Shown here in pieces: positions 38,369 through 47,088 of a stretch of 64,000 nucleotides of DNA (its first letter is position 1; the number at the start of each line of letters is the position of its first letter). The notes under the pieces were generated by a model that saw only the letters and a program-made list of their open reading frames with translations, was not told where the DNA came from and made no database searches. The stretch comes from Hyphomonadaceae bacterium ML37 (lineage in GTDB: Bacteria; Pseudomonadota; Alphaproteobacteria; Caulobacterales; Maricaulaceae), in contig CP091241.1 of NCBI GenBank assembly GCA_027627685.1, forward strand, positions 2,974,462 through 3,038,461. The letters run 5' to 3'. The translations under genes were made by a program, and so were the position numbers.

Positions 38369-39264
38369 CCCAGCCTGATAAACCCCGGCGCCCGGCGCCG
38401 CTGCTGCCGCCCGATCACGCCCGGGACCGGCCGCTGTTCGCCGTGGCGGCGATCCTGGTGTTTCTGGCGAGCCTGGCGGGTTTCGGCGCGGCGGGGGCCT
38501 GGCAGGCCGCGGAGGGCTGGACCGCCCAGTTGTCCAGCGAACTCACCGTACAACTGATCGCCGAAGGCGCGCGCGACGCCGATGCCGACGCGGTGGACGC
38601 CGCGACGCAGATCGCGCGCCTGCCCGGCGTGATTTCGGCGACCGCCCGCAGCCGGGCGGACGCCGAGGCGCTGCTGCGGCCCTGGCTGGGCGGGGCGGGC
38701 CTGCCCGATGATCTGCCTGTCCCGCGCCTTATCGCCGTGCGTGTCGATCCCGAAGCCCCGCCCGCGCCCGGCGCCATTGAGGCGCTGCTGCGCGATAACC
38801 CCTACGAAGTCGTGGTGGATGATCACGCGCGCTGGGAAGCGGCGGTGCAGCGTACGGCGGGCGCCGTGCGGTATTTCGCGCTGGGCCTGGTGGCGATCCT
38901 GGCGCTGGCCGCTGCGGCCGTCATCGCGTTCGCCGCACGCGCCTCGCTGGCGGCGCGCTGGGATGTGGCCGAGGCCCTGCACCTGGTGGGCGCGCCGGAC
39001 CGGTACGTCACCGGGATTTTCCAGCGGCGGTTCTTCTTCCTGGGCCTGAAGGCCGGCCTTGCGGGCGCAGGGCTCGCGGCGCTAGCCGGTTATGGCCTCG
39101 CCCACGGGGCGGGCGCGGCGGGCGCCGTATTCTTTCTGCCGGTCCCGGCGCTGGGCTGGAGCGCAGCGGCGATTGCGCCGGGGGCCGCTCTGGCGTCCGC
39201 CCTGATCGCCGCGGGCGCCGCGCGTCTGGCAGTGACGGGCGAGCTGAAGGCGCGCTGGCCATGA
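38365..39264 (+). CDS. ftsX: Cell-division membrane protein FtsX
   Basis: A 299-residue protein with four hydrophobic segments: about 28-50 (AAILVFLASLAGFGAAGAW), then a periplasmic loop of about 120 residues that would bind an activator, then about 172-192, 217-240 and 260-290. That is the FtsX topology. Sequence conservation is weak, so the identification leans on the adjacent FtsE and the topology. It overlaps ftsE and the next gene by four bases each. It lacks an ATPase domain of its own. Confidence 0.9.
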   Translation: MTQPDKPRRPAPLLPPDHARDRPLFAVAAILVFLASLAGFGAAGAWQAAEGWTAQLSSELTVQLIAEGARDADADAVDAATQIARLPGVISATARSRADAEALLRPWLGGAGLPDDLPVPRLIAVRVDPEAPPAPGAIEALLRDNPYEVVVDDHARWEAAVQRTAGAVRYFALGLVAILALAAAAVIAFAARASLAARWDVAEALHLVGAPDRYVTGIFQRRFFFLGLKAGLAGAGLAALAGYGLAHGAGAAGAVFFLPVPALGWSAAAIAPGAALASALIAAGAARLAVTGELKARWP

Positions 39265-39872
39265 GCGGCGTGCTGAGCCTGGCCCGTTTTCTCGCCTTCG
39301 TGGCGCTGTTCACGCTGGCGGCGGGCTTCGCCCTGTTCGTGCGCGAGGCGCGCAGCCTGGGCCCGGACCCGGCGGCAGAGGCGGCGGGCGTGGTGGTGCT
39401 CACCGGCGGGGGCGGGCGCGTAGCGACGGGCGTGGAGCTCTTGCAGGCCGGCCGGGCCGAGCGCCTGCTCATTTCCGGCTCCAATCCCGGCAGCCCGCCC
39501 GCCGATATCGCCGCCGCGGCAGGCGCGCCGGCCGGTATTTTCGAATGCTGCGTGGATATCGGCGTGGAAGCCTCCAACACGGCCGGCAATGCGTTGGAGA
39601 TCACCGCCTGGGCGCGCCAGCGCGGCTATGGCGCCATCCTGGTGGTGACCAGCGATTATCACATGCCGCGCGCCTTGCTGGAGCTGCAGGCCGCCGCGCC
39701 GGAGCTGGCGCTGATCGCCCACGGCGTGCGTGCGCCCGGCCCGCTGAGCAGCCCGGGTCAGGGGCGCCGCTGGCTGCAGGAATACTTCAAATATATCGCG
39801 GTGTTCGTACGCGAACGCGCGGCCGGGCGCACCCGCGCAGACCGTGCGGCCGCTGACGCCCCGCCCGCCTGA
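39261..39872 (+). CDS. YdcF/SanA-like DUF218 membrane protein
   Basis: A 203-residue protein with an N-terminal membrane helix (about 3-27) and a DUF218 fold: GVVVLTGGGGRVATGVELLQAG, RLLISGSNPG, NTAGNALEITAWAR and LVVTSDYHMPRALLEL. Related E. coli proteins SanA and ElyC act at the envelope, the latter on lipid-carrier and peptidoglycan stress; the biochemical activity is not settled. It overlaps ftsX by four bases and is followed 19 bases later by plsC, an order often seen in alphaproteobacteria. Confidence 0.86.
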   Translation: MSGVLSLARFLAFVALFTLAAGFALFVREARSLGPDPAAEAAGVVVLTGGGGRVATGVELLQAGRAERLLISGSNPGSPPADIAAAAGAPAGIFECCVDIGVEASNTAGNALEITAWARQRGYGAILVVTSDYHMPRALLELQAAAPELALIAHGVRAPGPLSSPGQGRRWLQEYFKYIAVFVRERAAGRTRADRAAADAPPA

Positions 39873-39891
39873 CCCCACGCAAGGACGCCCC

Positions 39892-40611
39892 ATGGCCTGG
39901 ATCGGTTCAATCGTGTTTGTCGTCTGGATGTACGGCCTGATGGCAGTGCTGGGCATCCTGTTCGCCCCCACCCTGCTGGGTCCGCGCAGCTGGACGCGCT
40001 GGGCCTTCCGCGTCTATCTCGCTCTGGTGTTTGGCGGCCTGCAGGTGTTGTGCGGCATCCGCTACGAGGTGCGCGGGCGCGAGCACATGCCAACGGGCGG
40101 GGCGCTCGTCGCGTCCAAGCACCAGTCCATGTTCGAGACGCTGGCCTTCTGGGCGATCCTGCCCGATCCGGCGATCATCCTGAAAAAGGAGCTCGCCTTC
40201 CTGCCGGTCTTCGGCTGGTACGCCATGAAGCTCAAAAACATCAAGGTGGATCGCTCGGCGGGCGCCAAGGCGCTGCGCGACATGCTCAAGCAGGCCCGTG
40301 ACCGGGCCGGCGAAGACCGCCAGGTGGTGATCTTCCCACAGGGCACCCGCCTTGAGCCGGGCGAGGCCGACACCTACAAGCCGGGGGTGGCGGGGCTCTA
40401 CAGCGCCATGAAGGTCCCGTGCGTGCCCGTGGCGCTCAATTCAGGCCTTTACTGGCCAGCCCATGGCATGGTGCGCCAGCCCGGAACCATCGTGGTCGAG
40501 TTCTTGCCTGCCATCGAACCGGGCCTGCCAAGGGACGCCTTCATGGCCGAACTTGAAACACGTATCGAGACCGGTTCCAGCGCCCTGCTGGCTGAAACAG
40601 GAAAGCGCTGA
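39892..40611 (+). CDS. plsC: 1-acyl-sn-glycerol-3-phosphate acyltransferase
   Basis: Second acylation step in phospholipid synthesis, giving phosphatidic acid. The 239-residue membrane protein has an N-terminal hydrophobic segment, then block I SKHQSMFET (H-x4-E where many enzymes have H-x4-D), block III FPQGTRLEPG (family FPEGTRS) and block IV CVPVALNSG. The H-x4-E form is compatible with function in several proteobacterial branches, to my recollection. ATG 39892 begins the first membrane segment; the 16-residue extension from 39844 is unlikely. Confidence 0.9.
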   Translation: MAWIGSIVFVVWMYGLMAVLGILFAPTLLGPRSWTRWAFRVYLALVFGGLQVLCGIRYEVRGREHMPTGGALVASKHQSMFETLAFWAILPDPAIILKKELAFLPVFGWYAMKLKNIKVDRSAGAKALRDMLKQARDRAGEDRQVVIFPQGTRLEPGEADTYKPGVAGLYSAMKVPCVPVALNSGLYWPAHGMVRQPGTIVVEFLPAIEPGLPRDAFMAELETRIETGSSALLAETGKR

Positions 40612-40617
40612 AGACCC

Positions 40618-41679
40618 ATGAGCCGCAAACCGCCCTCGCGCCTGACGCTGCTGGCCCCGTTCGCCCTTTTGGCGGTGATCATCGCGCTGCACGGCGCCTA
40701 CTGGGCTTTCATGTCGGGTCAGATCCGCACGACAGCGGACGCCTGGATCGCCGAGCAGGAAGCGGCAGGCTATGCCGTGTCCCATGAGGGCCTCACCGTT
40801 TCGGGCTATCCGTTCCGCTTTTCGGTGCGGGCGGTGGCGCCCGCCCTCGCCGCTCCGGCGGAGGCCGGCGGATGGTCCATCGCCTGGGACCGCGTGGCGG
40901 CCAGTGCGCAGTTCTACAATCTCAATCACTGGATTCTGGTGCTGGACGGCCAAGGCGAGCTTGCGACGGACATCGACGACAGGCCCGCCCGCTACGCGAT
41001 TGAGGCCACATCGCTGCGCCTGTCCCTGACCGGCGAGAACGGCGCCAATACGCGCCTGGGCGCCGAAGCCGAAGCCCTTGTGGTCACAGCCCTGGAGGGG
41101 CCTGAGCCCGTGTTTGCCCGGATCGAGCGGCTGGCGCTGACCGGCCTGCTCTCGGACACGGACGTTCTGCGCCTGCGCGTCGATCTGTCTGGCGCCGAGA
41201 CGGGCGCGGGCGTCCTGCCAGGCCGGATCCTCGGCGCGTTCGGCGCGCGCGCCGAAGCCGTCCGCCTGCATGCCGACCTGACTGGGTGGAGCGCGCTGGC
41301 CGGCAGCGCCGATCCGCTGGCCTGGACCCGCAGCGGCGGGGCGCTGGAGGTTAATCAGGCGCTGCTCGACTGGGGCCCGGCGCAGGCCAGCGGGTCCGGC
41401 CAGCTCACGCTGGACGAGACCCTGATGCCGGAAGGGCGCCTCAGCGTGGTGGTGTCGAACCCGGAGCGGCTCGCCAGCGCCCTGGTGGCGGCGGGTCTGG
41501 TCAATGAAGAACAGGGCCAGGCGCTGCGTCTGGCGGCCCTGATGGCCCCGCCGCGTCAGGACGGCATCGCCCTGCCCTTCCGCCTGCAGGGCGGCGCGGT
41601 GTTTCTGGGGCCGGCCAGGCTGGGCGGAACGCGCCGCACGGGCCGCGAACCGGAGCCGGCCGAATCCGATCCGACTTAA
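40618..41679 (+). CDS. DUF2125 envelope protein
   Basis: A 353-residue protein with an N-terminal membrane anchor (about 9-30, LLAPFALLAVIIALHGAYWAF) and a periplasmic region of beta-rich repeats, starting WIAEQEAAGYAVSHEGLTVSG. The segment YPFRFSVRA is a marker of DUF2125. Family function is unknown; the extended beta pattern recalls AsmA-like lipid-transfer proteins, which is inference only. It follows plsC by 6 bases and is the last gene of the ftsE run, suggesting an envelope role. Confidence 0.85.
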   Translation: MSRKPPSRLTLLAPFALLAVIIALHGAYWAFMSGQIRTTADAWIAEQEAAGYAVSHEGLTVSGYPFRFSVRAVAPALAAPAEAGGWSIAWDRVAASAQFYNLNHWILVLDGQGELATDIDDRPARYAIEATSLRLSLTGENGANTRLGAEAEALVVTALEGPEPVFARIERLALTGLLSDTDVLRLRVDLSGAETGAGVLPGRILGAFGARAEAVRLHADLTGWSALAGSADPLAWTRSGGALEVNQALLDWGPAQASGSGQLTLDETLMPEGRLSVVVSNPERLASALVAAGLVNEEQGQALRLAALMAPPRQDGIALPFRLQGGAVFLGPARLGGTRRTGREPEPAESDPT

Positions 41680-41683
41680 AGGT

Positions 41684-42949
41684 TTACAAGCTCAGCGTTT
41701 CGCCGCGCAGGAAGGCGGGCAGATCGCCGATCTCGCCGCCGGCGGTGCGCATGAAGAAGCGCCGCGCGGCGGGGATTTGGTCCACCAGCGACAGGCCGAG
41801 GCCGCGCACGCTGCGCACCAGGGCATGATCATTGGAGAACAGCGCATTGACGCCATGGGTGCCGAGCACCAGCGCCGCTGAGTCTGTGCGCCGCCAGCGG
41901 TCATAGCGCGTCAGGGTGGCGGCGGCGCCCAGATCCAGCCCGGCGCGCTTGGCCTCGATGAGCACTTCGGCCAGAGCCGCTGCATCGCGCACACCCAGAT
42001 TGAAGCCCTGACCGGCGATGGGGTGGATGGACCGGGCGGAATCGCCCACCAGCGCCAGGCGCGGCCCGGTGAAGCGCTCGGCCAGCACCAGCCCCAGCGG
42101 ATAGCACCACCGCTGGCTCACCGGACGCACGGCGCCCAGAAAATCGCCGAACCGCGCCTCCAGCGCCTCCTGGAAGCCCGCATCGTCCATGGCGTGGAGC
42201 GCCTGCGCGGCCTGCGTCCGTTCGGTCCAGACCAGGCTCGACCGGTCGCCCGGCAGGGGCAGGATGGCGAACGGGCCGGACGGCATGAAAACTTCATAGG
42301 CCACGCCCTCATGGGCGCGCTCGTGTTCCACCGTCAGCACCAGCGCCGACTGGCCATAGGCGTGTCCGAAATTGCGGATGCCGGCCTGTTCGCGCAGGGG
42401 CGAGGCCTTGCCGTCGCAGGCGGCGACGATGCCGGCTTCCAGTTCGCGCCCGTCTTCCAGCGTGACAATGGCGCGCCCGCGCGCCTCGCTCATGCCGGTG
42501 ACGCGCGCCGGCGCGATCATGGTCAGGCCCGCCTCTTCAGCCGCGCGCGCCAGAGCGAGCCGGGTGTGGCGGTTCTCCGCCATCCAGCCCAGCGGTTCGC
42601 CGTGAGAGCCGGGATGAATTTCGCGCCGGTCAAAATGCAGCTGGTCGGGTCCCGGCCCGCCGCGCTTGAGCCCGTCGAGGGGCCGGGAATCCACCACCAG
42701 AATGTCTTCGATGCGCTGGGCGTGGGGTTCGAGATGGGCGGCGGCGCCGACGGCTTCGAGCATGCGCCAGCTGGTATAGGCCAGCGCCGAGGCGCGCCCG
42801 TCAAAGGCCGGCGCGGTGCGCGCGTCCAGGGCCATGGCATCGATGATCGCCACGCTGAGGCCCGCCCGGTGCAGTGCCAGCGCCAGGGTCAGCCCGGCCA
42901 GACCGCCGCCGGACACCACAACATCGCCGGAGAAAAAACGATTGCTCAT
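41684..42949 (-). CDS. UbiH/UbiF-family FAD hydroxylase
   Basis: A 421-residue flavoprotein monooxygenase of ubiquinone synthesis. The FAD motifs are: VVVSGGGLAGLTLALAL (N-terminal GxGxxG), a central DG motif (AACDGKASPLR), and GDSARSIHPIAGQGFNLGVRD near 285-305, which is typical of the UbiH/UbiF/VisC/COQ6 family. Sequence does not say which ring position is hydroxylated. I took ATG 42949; another ATG at 42961 adds four residues. The gene converges on DUF2125 with only 4 bases between stop codons. Confidence 0.88.
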   Translation of the reverse strand: MSNRFFSGDVVVSGGGLAGLTLALALHRAGLSVAIIDAMALDARTAPAFDGRASALAYTSWRMLEAVGAAAHLEPHAQRIEDILVVDSRPLDGLKRGGPGPDQLHFDRREIHPGSHGEPLGWMAENRHTRLALARAAEEAGLTMIAPARVTGMSEARGRAIVTLEDGRELEAGIVAACDGKASPLREQAGIRNFGHAYGQSALVLTVEHERAHEGVAYEVFMPSGPFAILPLPGDRSSLVWTERTQAAQALHAMDDAGFQEALEARFGDFLGAVRPVSQRWCYPLGLVLAERFTGPRLALVGDSARSIHPIAGQGFNLGVRDAAALAEVLIEAKRAGLDLGAAATLTRYDRWRRTDSAALVLGTHGVNALFSNDHALVRSVRGLGLSLVDQIPAARRFFMRTAGGEIGDLPAFLRGETLSL

Positions 42950-43025
42950 GGAGACAAGCATAACGCAGCGCCGCCGTCAGAAAAGCGCCACGGCGCCGCA
43001 GGCGCAGCGCACTGATCACCGGAAA

Positions 43026-43062
43026 AGAAAACGCCCGCAGCCGAGGGGAGGCTGCGGGCGTT
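43026..43062 (-). terminator. Intrinsic terminator of rpmE
   Basis: A perfect 13-bp stem (AACGCCCGCAGCC with GGCTGCGGGCGTT), a 7-base loop, and a minus-strand T-run (TTTTCTTTT) after it. It lies 55 bases past the rpmE stop and just upstream of the UbiH-type gene. Confidence 0.88.
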
Positions 43063-43117
43063 CTTCTAAAGACCCTGATGGAGCTGAGCTCTCGTCCGAT
43101 CGAGGGGGGATGGACGC

Positions 43118-43339
43118 TTAGACACCAAAGCCTTTGAACTTGTCCTTGAAGCGCGACACGCGGCCGGCGCGGTCCACCAGGGTTTGCGACCCGCCGGTCC
43201 AGGCCGGGTGGGTGCGCGGGTCGATGTCCAGATTGAGGACATCGCCTTCCTTGCCGTAGGTGGAACGGGTCTTGAAGCGGGTTCCGTCCGTCATCACCAC
43301 CTCGATGAAGTGGTAGTCGGGGTGAATATCCTGTTTCAT
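43118..43339 (-). CDS. rpmE: Ribosomal protein L31
   Basis: A 73-residue L31, typical length. It opens [20 protein letters not shown] and continues [19 protein letters not shown] and THPAWTG. No CxxC zinc motif is present, so it is the zinc-independent form common in alphaproteobacteria. It is monocistronic, with a sigma70-like promoter about 130 bases upstream and an intrinsic terminator after it. Confidence 0.97.
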   Translation of the reverse strand: MKQDIHPDYHFIEVVMTDGTRFKTRSTYGKEGDVLNLDIDPRTHPAWTGGSQTLVDRAGRVSRFKDKFKGFGV

Positions 43340-43473
43340 TGCGCCGCTCCGGCCCCTGTGATCCGCGACACCCGAAGGCTGTCGCCATGATTTTCTGTGT
43401 CGAACTCTTCGGACCGTTCTGCTTGCAAGGCGATTAACCTTGCCATTGCAATCCTGCCGAAATTGAGCGGCCG

Positions 43474-43502
43474 TGTATATACCCGGCGCACGCGCACTTC
43501 AA
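43474..43502 (-). promoter_or_regulatory. Likely promoter of rpmE
   Basis: On the minus strand TTGAAG and TATACA are 17 bases apart, within the 255-base gap between the stator-like operon end and rpmE. The implied 5' leader is about 125 bases, long for a ribosomal protein gene, so it could hold autogenous control. Based on sequence only. Confidence 0.5.
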
Positions 43503-43594
43503 CCCACAAAAGGCGCCGTGTGGCCGCTCAAGGACTTAGCCAAACGGGGCGAAAAAACTTCCTGTGGATATCCGCATTCGGACGAGTTTGCGCC

Positions 43595-44611
43595 TCAGCG
43601 CGCGTCCAGTTTCAACTCGATACGGCGATTGCGCGCATAGGCTTCGGCGGTCCGGCCCTGGGCGATGGGGTGGTGTTCGCCAAAGCCGGCCGCCAGCAGA
43701 CGCCGCGACGGCACACCGCGCGATTCCAGATAATTGATCACCGACAGGGCGCGCGCTGTGGACAGCTCCCAGTTCGACCGGAAGGGCGCGTTGGGCCCCA
43801 GCGGCACCCGGTCGGTGTGGCCGTCCACACGCAGGACCCAGTCGAGATCGGACGGCAATTCGCCGATCAGCTGCAAAATCGCATCGGCGATGGGCGTCAG
43901 CGCCGTACGGCCTTCTTCCGACAGTTCGGCCGAGCCGGAACTGAACAGCACGTCGGTCTCGAACACGAAACGGTCGCCCGACACCCGCACGCCCGAGCGG
44001 TCGCCCAGAACTTCCACCATGGCCTCGAGGAAGTCCGACCGGTAGCGGGCCAGGCGCGCCACTTCGCTCGCGAGCGCCGCGTTGAGGCGGCGGCCCAGAT
44101 TGACCACTTCGGCGCCCAGCTCCGCCTCGCGCGCCTCGGCGGCGTTGAGGGCTTCATTGAGCCGGGCCAGCTCCTCGCGCAGGGCCGCCATCTGGTTGTT
44201 GAGGAGCATGATGGTGGCCTGCGCCTCCTCGCTCAGCGCTTCTTCCTCTTCCAGCGCCGCCTGCGCGGCGGCCAGGCCCTCGCGCATGCCGGCCATGGAG
44301 GCTTCCAGATCCGCATTCACGGCGGCCAGCTCGTCGCGCTCGGTCTCAAGCCCGCTGACCCTGAGCGACAGGCGCTCATTATCGCTGCGCGCCAGATTGA
44401 GCTCTTCGGCCAGCGTGGACAGGCGGGCGTTCAGCTCGGCCAGCTGCTCGTCGCGGCCTGTCAGCGCCGTGGACAGGGCGAACTGCCCAGCGGTGAACAC
44501 CGCCAGCAGGAAGACGATGACCAGCAGCAGCGTCGCCAGCGCATCGACAAAGCCGGGCCAGTAATCGCCCTGGTCGCCCTGATTCTGCTGAAGATGGCGC
44601 GGCAGGGCCAT
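43595..44611 (-). CDS. MotB-like OmpA-domain protein of orphan stator pair
   Basis: A 338-residue protein. A single membrane helix at about 20-46 (FVDALATLLLVIVFLLAVF) carries Asp23 where MotB/ExbD/TolR have their proton-binding aspartate. Residues about 55-200 are a long Glu/Leu-rich coiled coil (EQLAELNARLSTLAEELNLA and similar). The C-terminal about 120 residues are an OmpA-like peptidoglycan-binding domain (FSSGSAELSEEGRTAL, VDGHTDRVPLG, RNRRIELKL). It begins 2 bases after the MotA-like gene. It is not flagellar MotB by context; a separate MotA is at 61.4-62.3 kb. Partner and task are unknown. Confidence 0.87.
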   Translation of the reverse strand: MALPRHLQQNQGDQGDYWPGFVDALATLLLVIVFLLAVFTAGQFALSTALTGRDEQLAELNARLSTLAEELNLARSDNERLSLRVSGLETERDELAAVNADLEASMAGMREGLAAAQAALEEEEALSEEAQATIMLLNNQMAALREELARLNEALNAAEAREAELGAEVVNLGRRLNAALASEVARLARYRSDFLEAMVEVLGDRSGVRVSGDRFVFETDVLFSSGSAELSEEGRTALTPIADAILQLIGELPSDLDWVLRVDGHTDRVPLGPNAPFRSNWELSTARALSVINYLESRGVPSRRLLAAGFGEHHPIAQGRTAEAYARNRRIELKLDAR

Positions 44612-44613
44612 GA

Positions 44614-45630
44614 CTAGCGATCCTCGCCGCCGCGTTCCCGGTTGATGCGCGCCTGGGCCTCCAGCGCCCGCACCAGCACCTTGATCTCGTCACGCAGCAG
44701 GCGCGCCGCCTCGCGCTGGCTTTCAGCTGAGTCCTCGGCGAAGCGCGCCATGATGGTTTCCAGCTGGCGGGTGTGGCGCTCCAGCGTGTGCGACAGCCGG
44801 TCCAGCGCATCGGCGCTCTGCTCCAGCAGTGCGCCCACATAGGCGCCGCCTGTGTCATCGCCCGACCCGGCCGGGCCGGCGGCCGACAGGCGCGAGATCG
44901 AGGACAGCCATTCTTCCACCTCGTTATAGAAGCGGTTCTGGGCCCGGCTGGCCTGCAGCTCCAGAAAACCGATGATCAGCGAACCCGCCAGACCGAACAG
45001 GGAGGAGGCGAAGGCTGTGCCCATGCCCTGGATCGGTTCTTCGATGGCCGACATCAACGCCATGGCGTCGGTCTCGCCCGCGCCGGTGGCGGTCGCCGAC
45101 ACCGCCCGCACCGCCGCGCCCACATCGGACACCACCAGAAGCAGGCCCCAGAACGTGCCCAAGAGACCCAGGAAAATCAGCAGCCGGCCGAAATAGCGCG
45201 TGAACGCGCCGCTCTCGGCCATGCGTGCGGCCACCGAGTCCAGCACTACGCGGGCCGATCCCGCCGTCATGCGCGAGCGGCCGTCCGCTGCGTCGGTGAT
45301 CAGCGCCGCCATGGGCGCGATCAGCGCCGGCGGCGGGGGCAGCTGGTCGGGATGTTCGGCGCCATGCAGGCGCACCAGCCAGCGCGCGCTGGGCCCGATG
45401 GCCAGCGCTTGCTGGAAGGTATAGGCCACGCCGATCACCAGCACGGCCAGGATGACGCCATTGATCGCCGGGTTCGCCTGAAAGGCCGTAATCAGCGGAC
45501 CGCTGAGCACCGCGCACAGAGCGGCCACAGCGCCGATAAACACCGCCATCCACAGGATGTACTGACCGGGTCCGGTGAAGCGCGCCTTGCGCGGGACGGG
45601 CTGGCGGGTGGCGGAGTCATACTGGGGCAT
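44614..45630 (-). CDS. MotA/TolQ/ExbB-like channel protein of orphan stator pair
   Basis: A 338-residue membrane protein. Hydrophobic segments lie at about 25-45 (YILWMAVFIGAVAALCAVLSG), 52-73, 152-176 (FGRLLIFLGLLGTFWGLLLVV) and 222-245 (MGTAFASSLFGLAGSLIIGF). The last two match the MotA/TolQ/ExbB pattern. A long C-terminal cytoplasmic helix (about 290-338, rich in Arg/Glu, ending RINRERGGEDR) follows. ATG 45630 begins the protein; the longer frame upstream overlaps the divergent mtaB gene and is not used. It is the first gene of a pair with the OmpA-domain protein. Confidence 0.87.
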   Translation of the reverse strand: MPQYDSATRQPVPRKARFTGPGQYILWMAVFIGAVAALCAVLSGPLITAFQANPAINGVILAVLVIGVAYTFQQALAIGPSARWLVRLHGAEHPDQLPPPPALIAPMAALITDAADGRSRMTAGSARVVLDSVAARMAESGAFTRYFGRLLIFLGLLGTFWGLLLVVSDVGAAVRAVSATATGAGETDAMALMSAIEEPIQGMGTAFASSLFGLAGSLIIGFLELQASRAQNRFYNEVEEWLSSISRLSAAGPAGSGDDTGGAYVGALLEQSADALDRLSHTLERHTRQLETIMARFAEDSAESQREAARLLRDEIKVLVRALEAQARINRERGGEDR

Positions 45631-45771
45631 GAAAATCCCTTGAGACAGCGGACACGGGTCAGGGTTGGCCTCATTAGCCATGAAAGGCAAGGCTTCGGGC
45701 GGAATTTGGGCGGGCCCCGACACACGCGCCCGGCTTGACCCGTGGGCGGGGCGCGCCCACTTTGCGCGGCC

Positions 45772-47088
45772 ATGACCCCCATCAAGGACATCCCGGCCCC
45801 GGCGGCCCCTGAAACGGCTGCGCGCGACAGCGTGGAGATCATCACCTTCGGCTGCCGGCTCAATGCCTGGGAGAGCGAGGTGATGCGCGATCATGCACGC
45901 GCCGCCGGCCTTGAGGATACGATCATTCTCAACACCTGCGCTGTGACGTCCGAAGCCGTGCGTCAGGCGCGCCAGACCCTGCGCCGCCTGCGCCGCGAGC
46001 GCCCGGAGGCGCGCCTGATCGTCACCGGCTGCGCGGCCCAGATCGAGCCTGAACGCTTTGCCCGCATGGCCGAAGTGGATGGTGTACTGGGCAATGCCGA
46101 GAAGCTGCGCGCCGACAGCTTCCGCGCTCTGGCGATCGCGGGCGGCGAGCGCGTCAGCGTTGGCGATATCATGAGCGTGACCGAGATCTCGCCCCATCTG
46201 GTGGACGGGCTGGAGGGGCGCGCACGCGCGTTCGTGCAGGTTCAGACCGGCTGCGATCACCGCTGCACCTTCTGCATCATCCCCTATGGGCGGGGCAATG
46301 CGCGCTCGGCCCCGGCGGGCGATGTGGTGGAGCAGGTGCGCCGCCTGGTGGCGACCGGCCATAGCGAGGTCGTGCTCACCGGCGTGGACATGACCAGCTG
46401 GGGCGGCGATCTGCCGGGCGCGCCCAAGCTCGGCCGGCTGGTGCGCGCGATCCTGAAACAGGTTCCGGACCTGAATCGCCTGCGCCTGTCCTCCATCGAC
46501 GCCATCGAAATCGACGACGACCTGATGCGCGCGATCGCGGACGAAGAGCGGCTCTGCCCTTACATGCATCTGTCGCTGCAGGCAGGCGATGACATGATCC
46601 TCAAGCGCATGAAGCGGCGCCATTTGCGCGCCGACGCCATTGCACTGGCCAAACAGCTGCGGGCCGCGCGACCGGACATCGCCTTTGGCGCCGACCTGAT
46701 CGCGGGCTTTCCCACCGAGACCGAAACCATGTTCGAAAACACGCTGCGCCTGATCGAGGAGTGCGATCTGGCCTTCGTGCACGCCTTCCCCTTTTCGCCG
46801 CGGCCCGGCACGCCGGCCGCGCGCATGCCGCAGCTGGATCGCGCCGTGATCAAGGACCGCGCCGCCCGCCTGCGCGAGGCGGGGGCGGCGGCGCTGACCC
46901 GGCATCTGGACCGCCACCAGGGCGGCGAGCTGGAGGTGCTGATGGAGCGCGGCGGTCAGGCGCGCGCGGCGGATTTCACCCCTGTGCGCATCGATGCGCC
47001 CGCCCGCCCCGGCGCGCTGGTGCGCGCGTCGATCACCGGCCATGATGGTCAGGCGCTGATCGCAACAGCGCTGGAGGCCGCACTATGA
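45772..47088 (+). CDS. mtaB: tRNA t6A37 methylthiotransferase MtaB
   Basis: Radical-SAM enzyme adding a methylthio group to t6A37 of tRNAs reading ANN codons. The 438-residue protein has the N-terminal UPF0004 domain with its own cluster cysteines (TFGCRLNAWES, ILNTCAVTSEA, VTGCAAQ) and the radical-SAM motif GCDHRCTFCIIPYGRG. A C-terminal TRAM domain is expected, but the end is short (about 50 residues after RDLDRH-like helix) and looks TRAM-like only in part. I chose ATG 45772; a GTG at 45742 is possible. Its stop overlaps ftsY. Confidence 0.9.
   Translation: MTPIKDIPAPAAPETAARDSVEIITFGCRLNAWESEVMRDHARAAGLEDTIILNTCAVTSEAVRQARQTLRRLRRERPEARLIVTGCAAQIEPERFARMAEVDGVLGNAEKLRADSFRALAIAGGERVSVGDIMSVTEISPHLVDGLEGRARAFVQVQTGCDHRCTFCIIPYGRGNARSAPAGDVVEQVRRLVATGHSEVVLTGVDMTSWGGDLPGAPKLGRLVRAILKQVPDLNRLRLSSIDAIEIDDDLMRAIADEERLCPYMHLSLQAGDDMILKRMKRRHLRADAIALAKQLRAARPDIAFGADLIAGFPTETETMFENTLRLIEECDLAFVHAFPFSPRPGTPAARMPQLDRAVIKDRAARLREAGAAALTRHLDRHQGGELEVLMERGGQARAADFTPVRIDAPARPGALVRASITGHDGQALIATALEAAL

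Noticed and set aside
43595..45630. Zorya anti-phage system
   Set aside because: ZorA/ZorB-like architecture is present, but neither ZorC/ZorD nor ZorE-like genes are near. The neighbours are mtaB, ftsY and rpmE, that is, housekeeping genes.
45631..47043. N-terminal extension of the MotA-like protein by about 470 codons
   Set aside because: It runs antisense to mtaB and has no domain content; the membrane protein begins at 45630.
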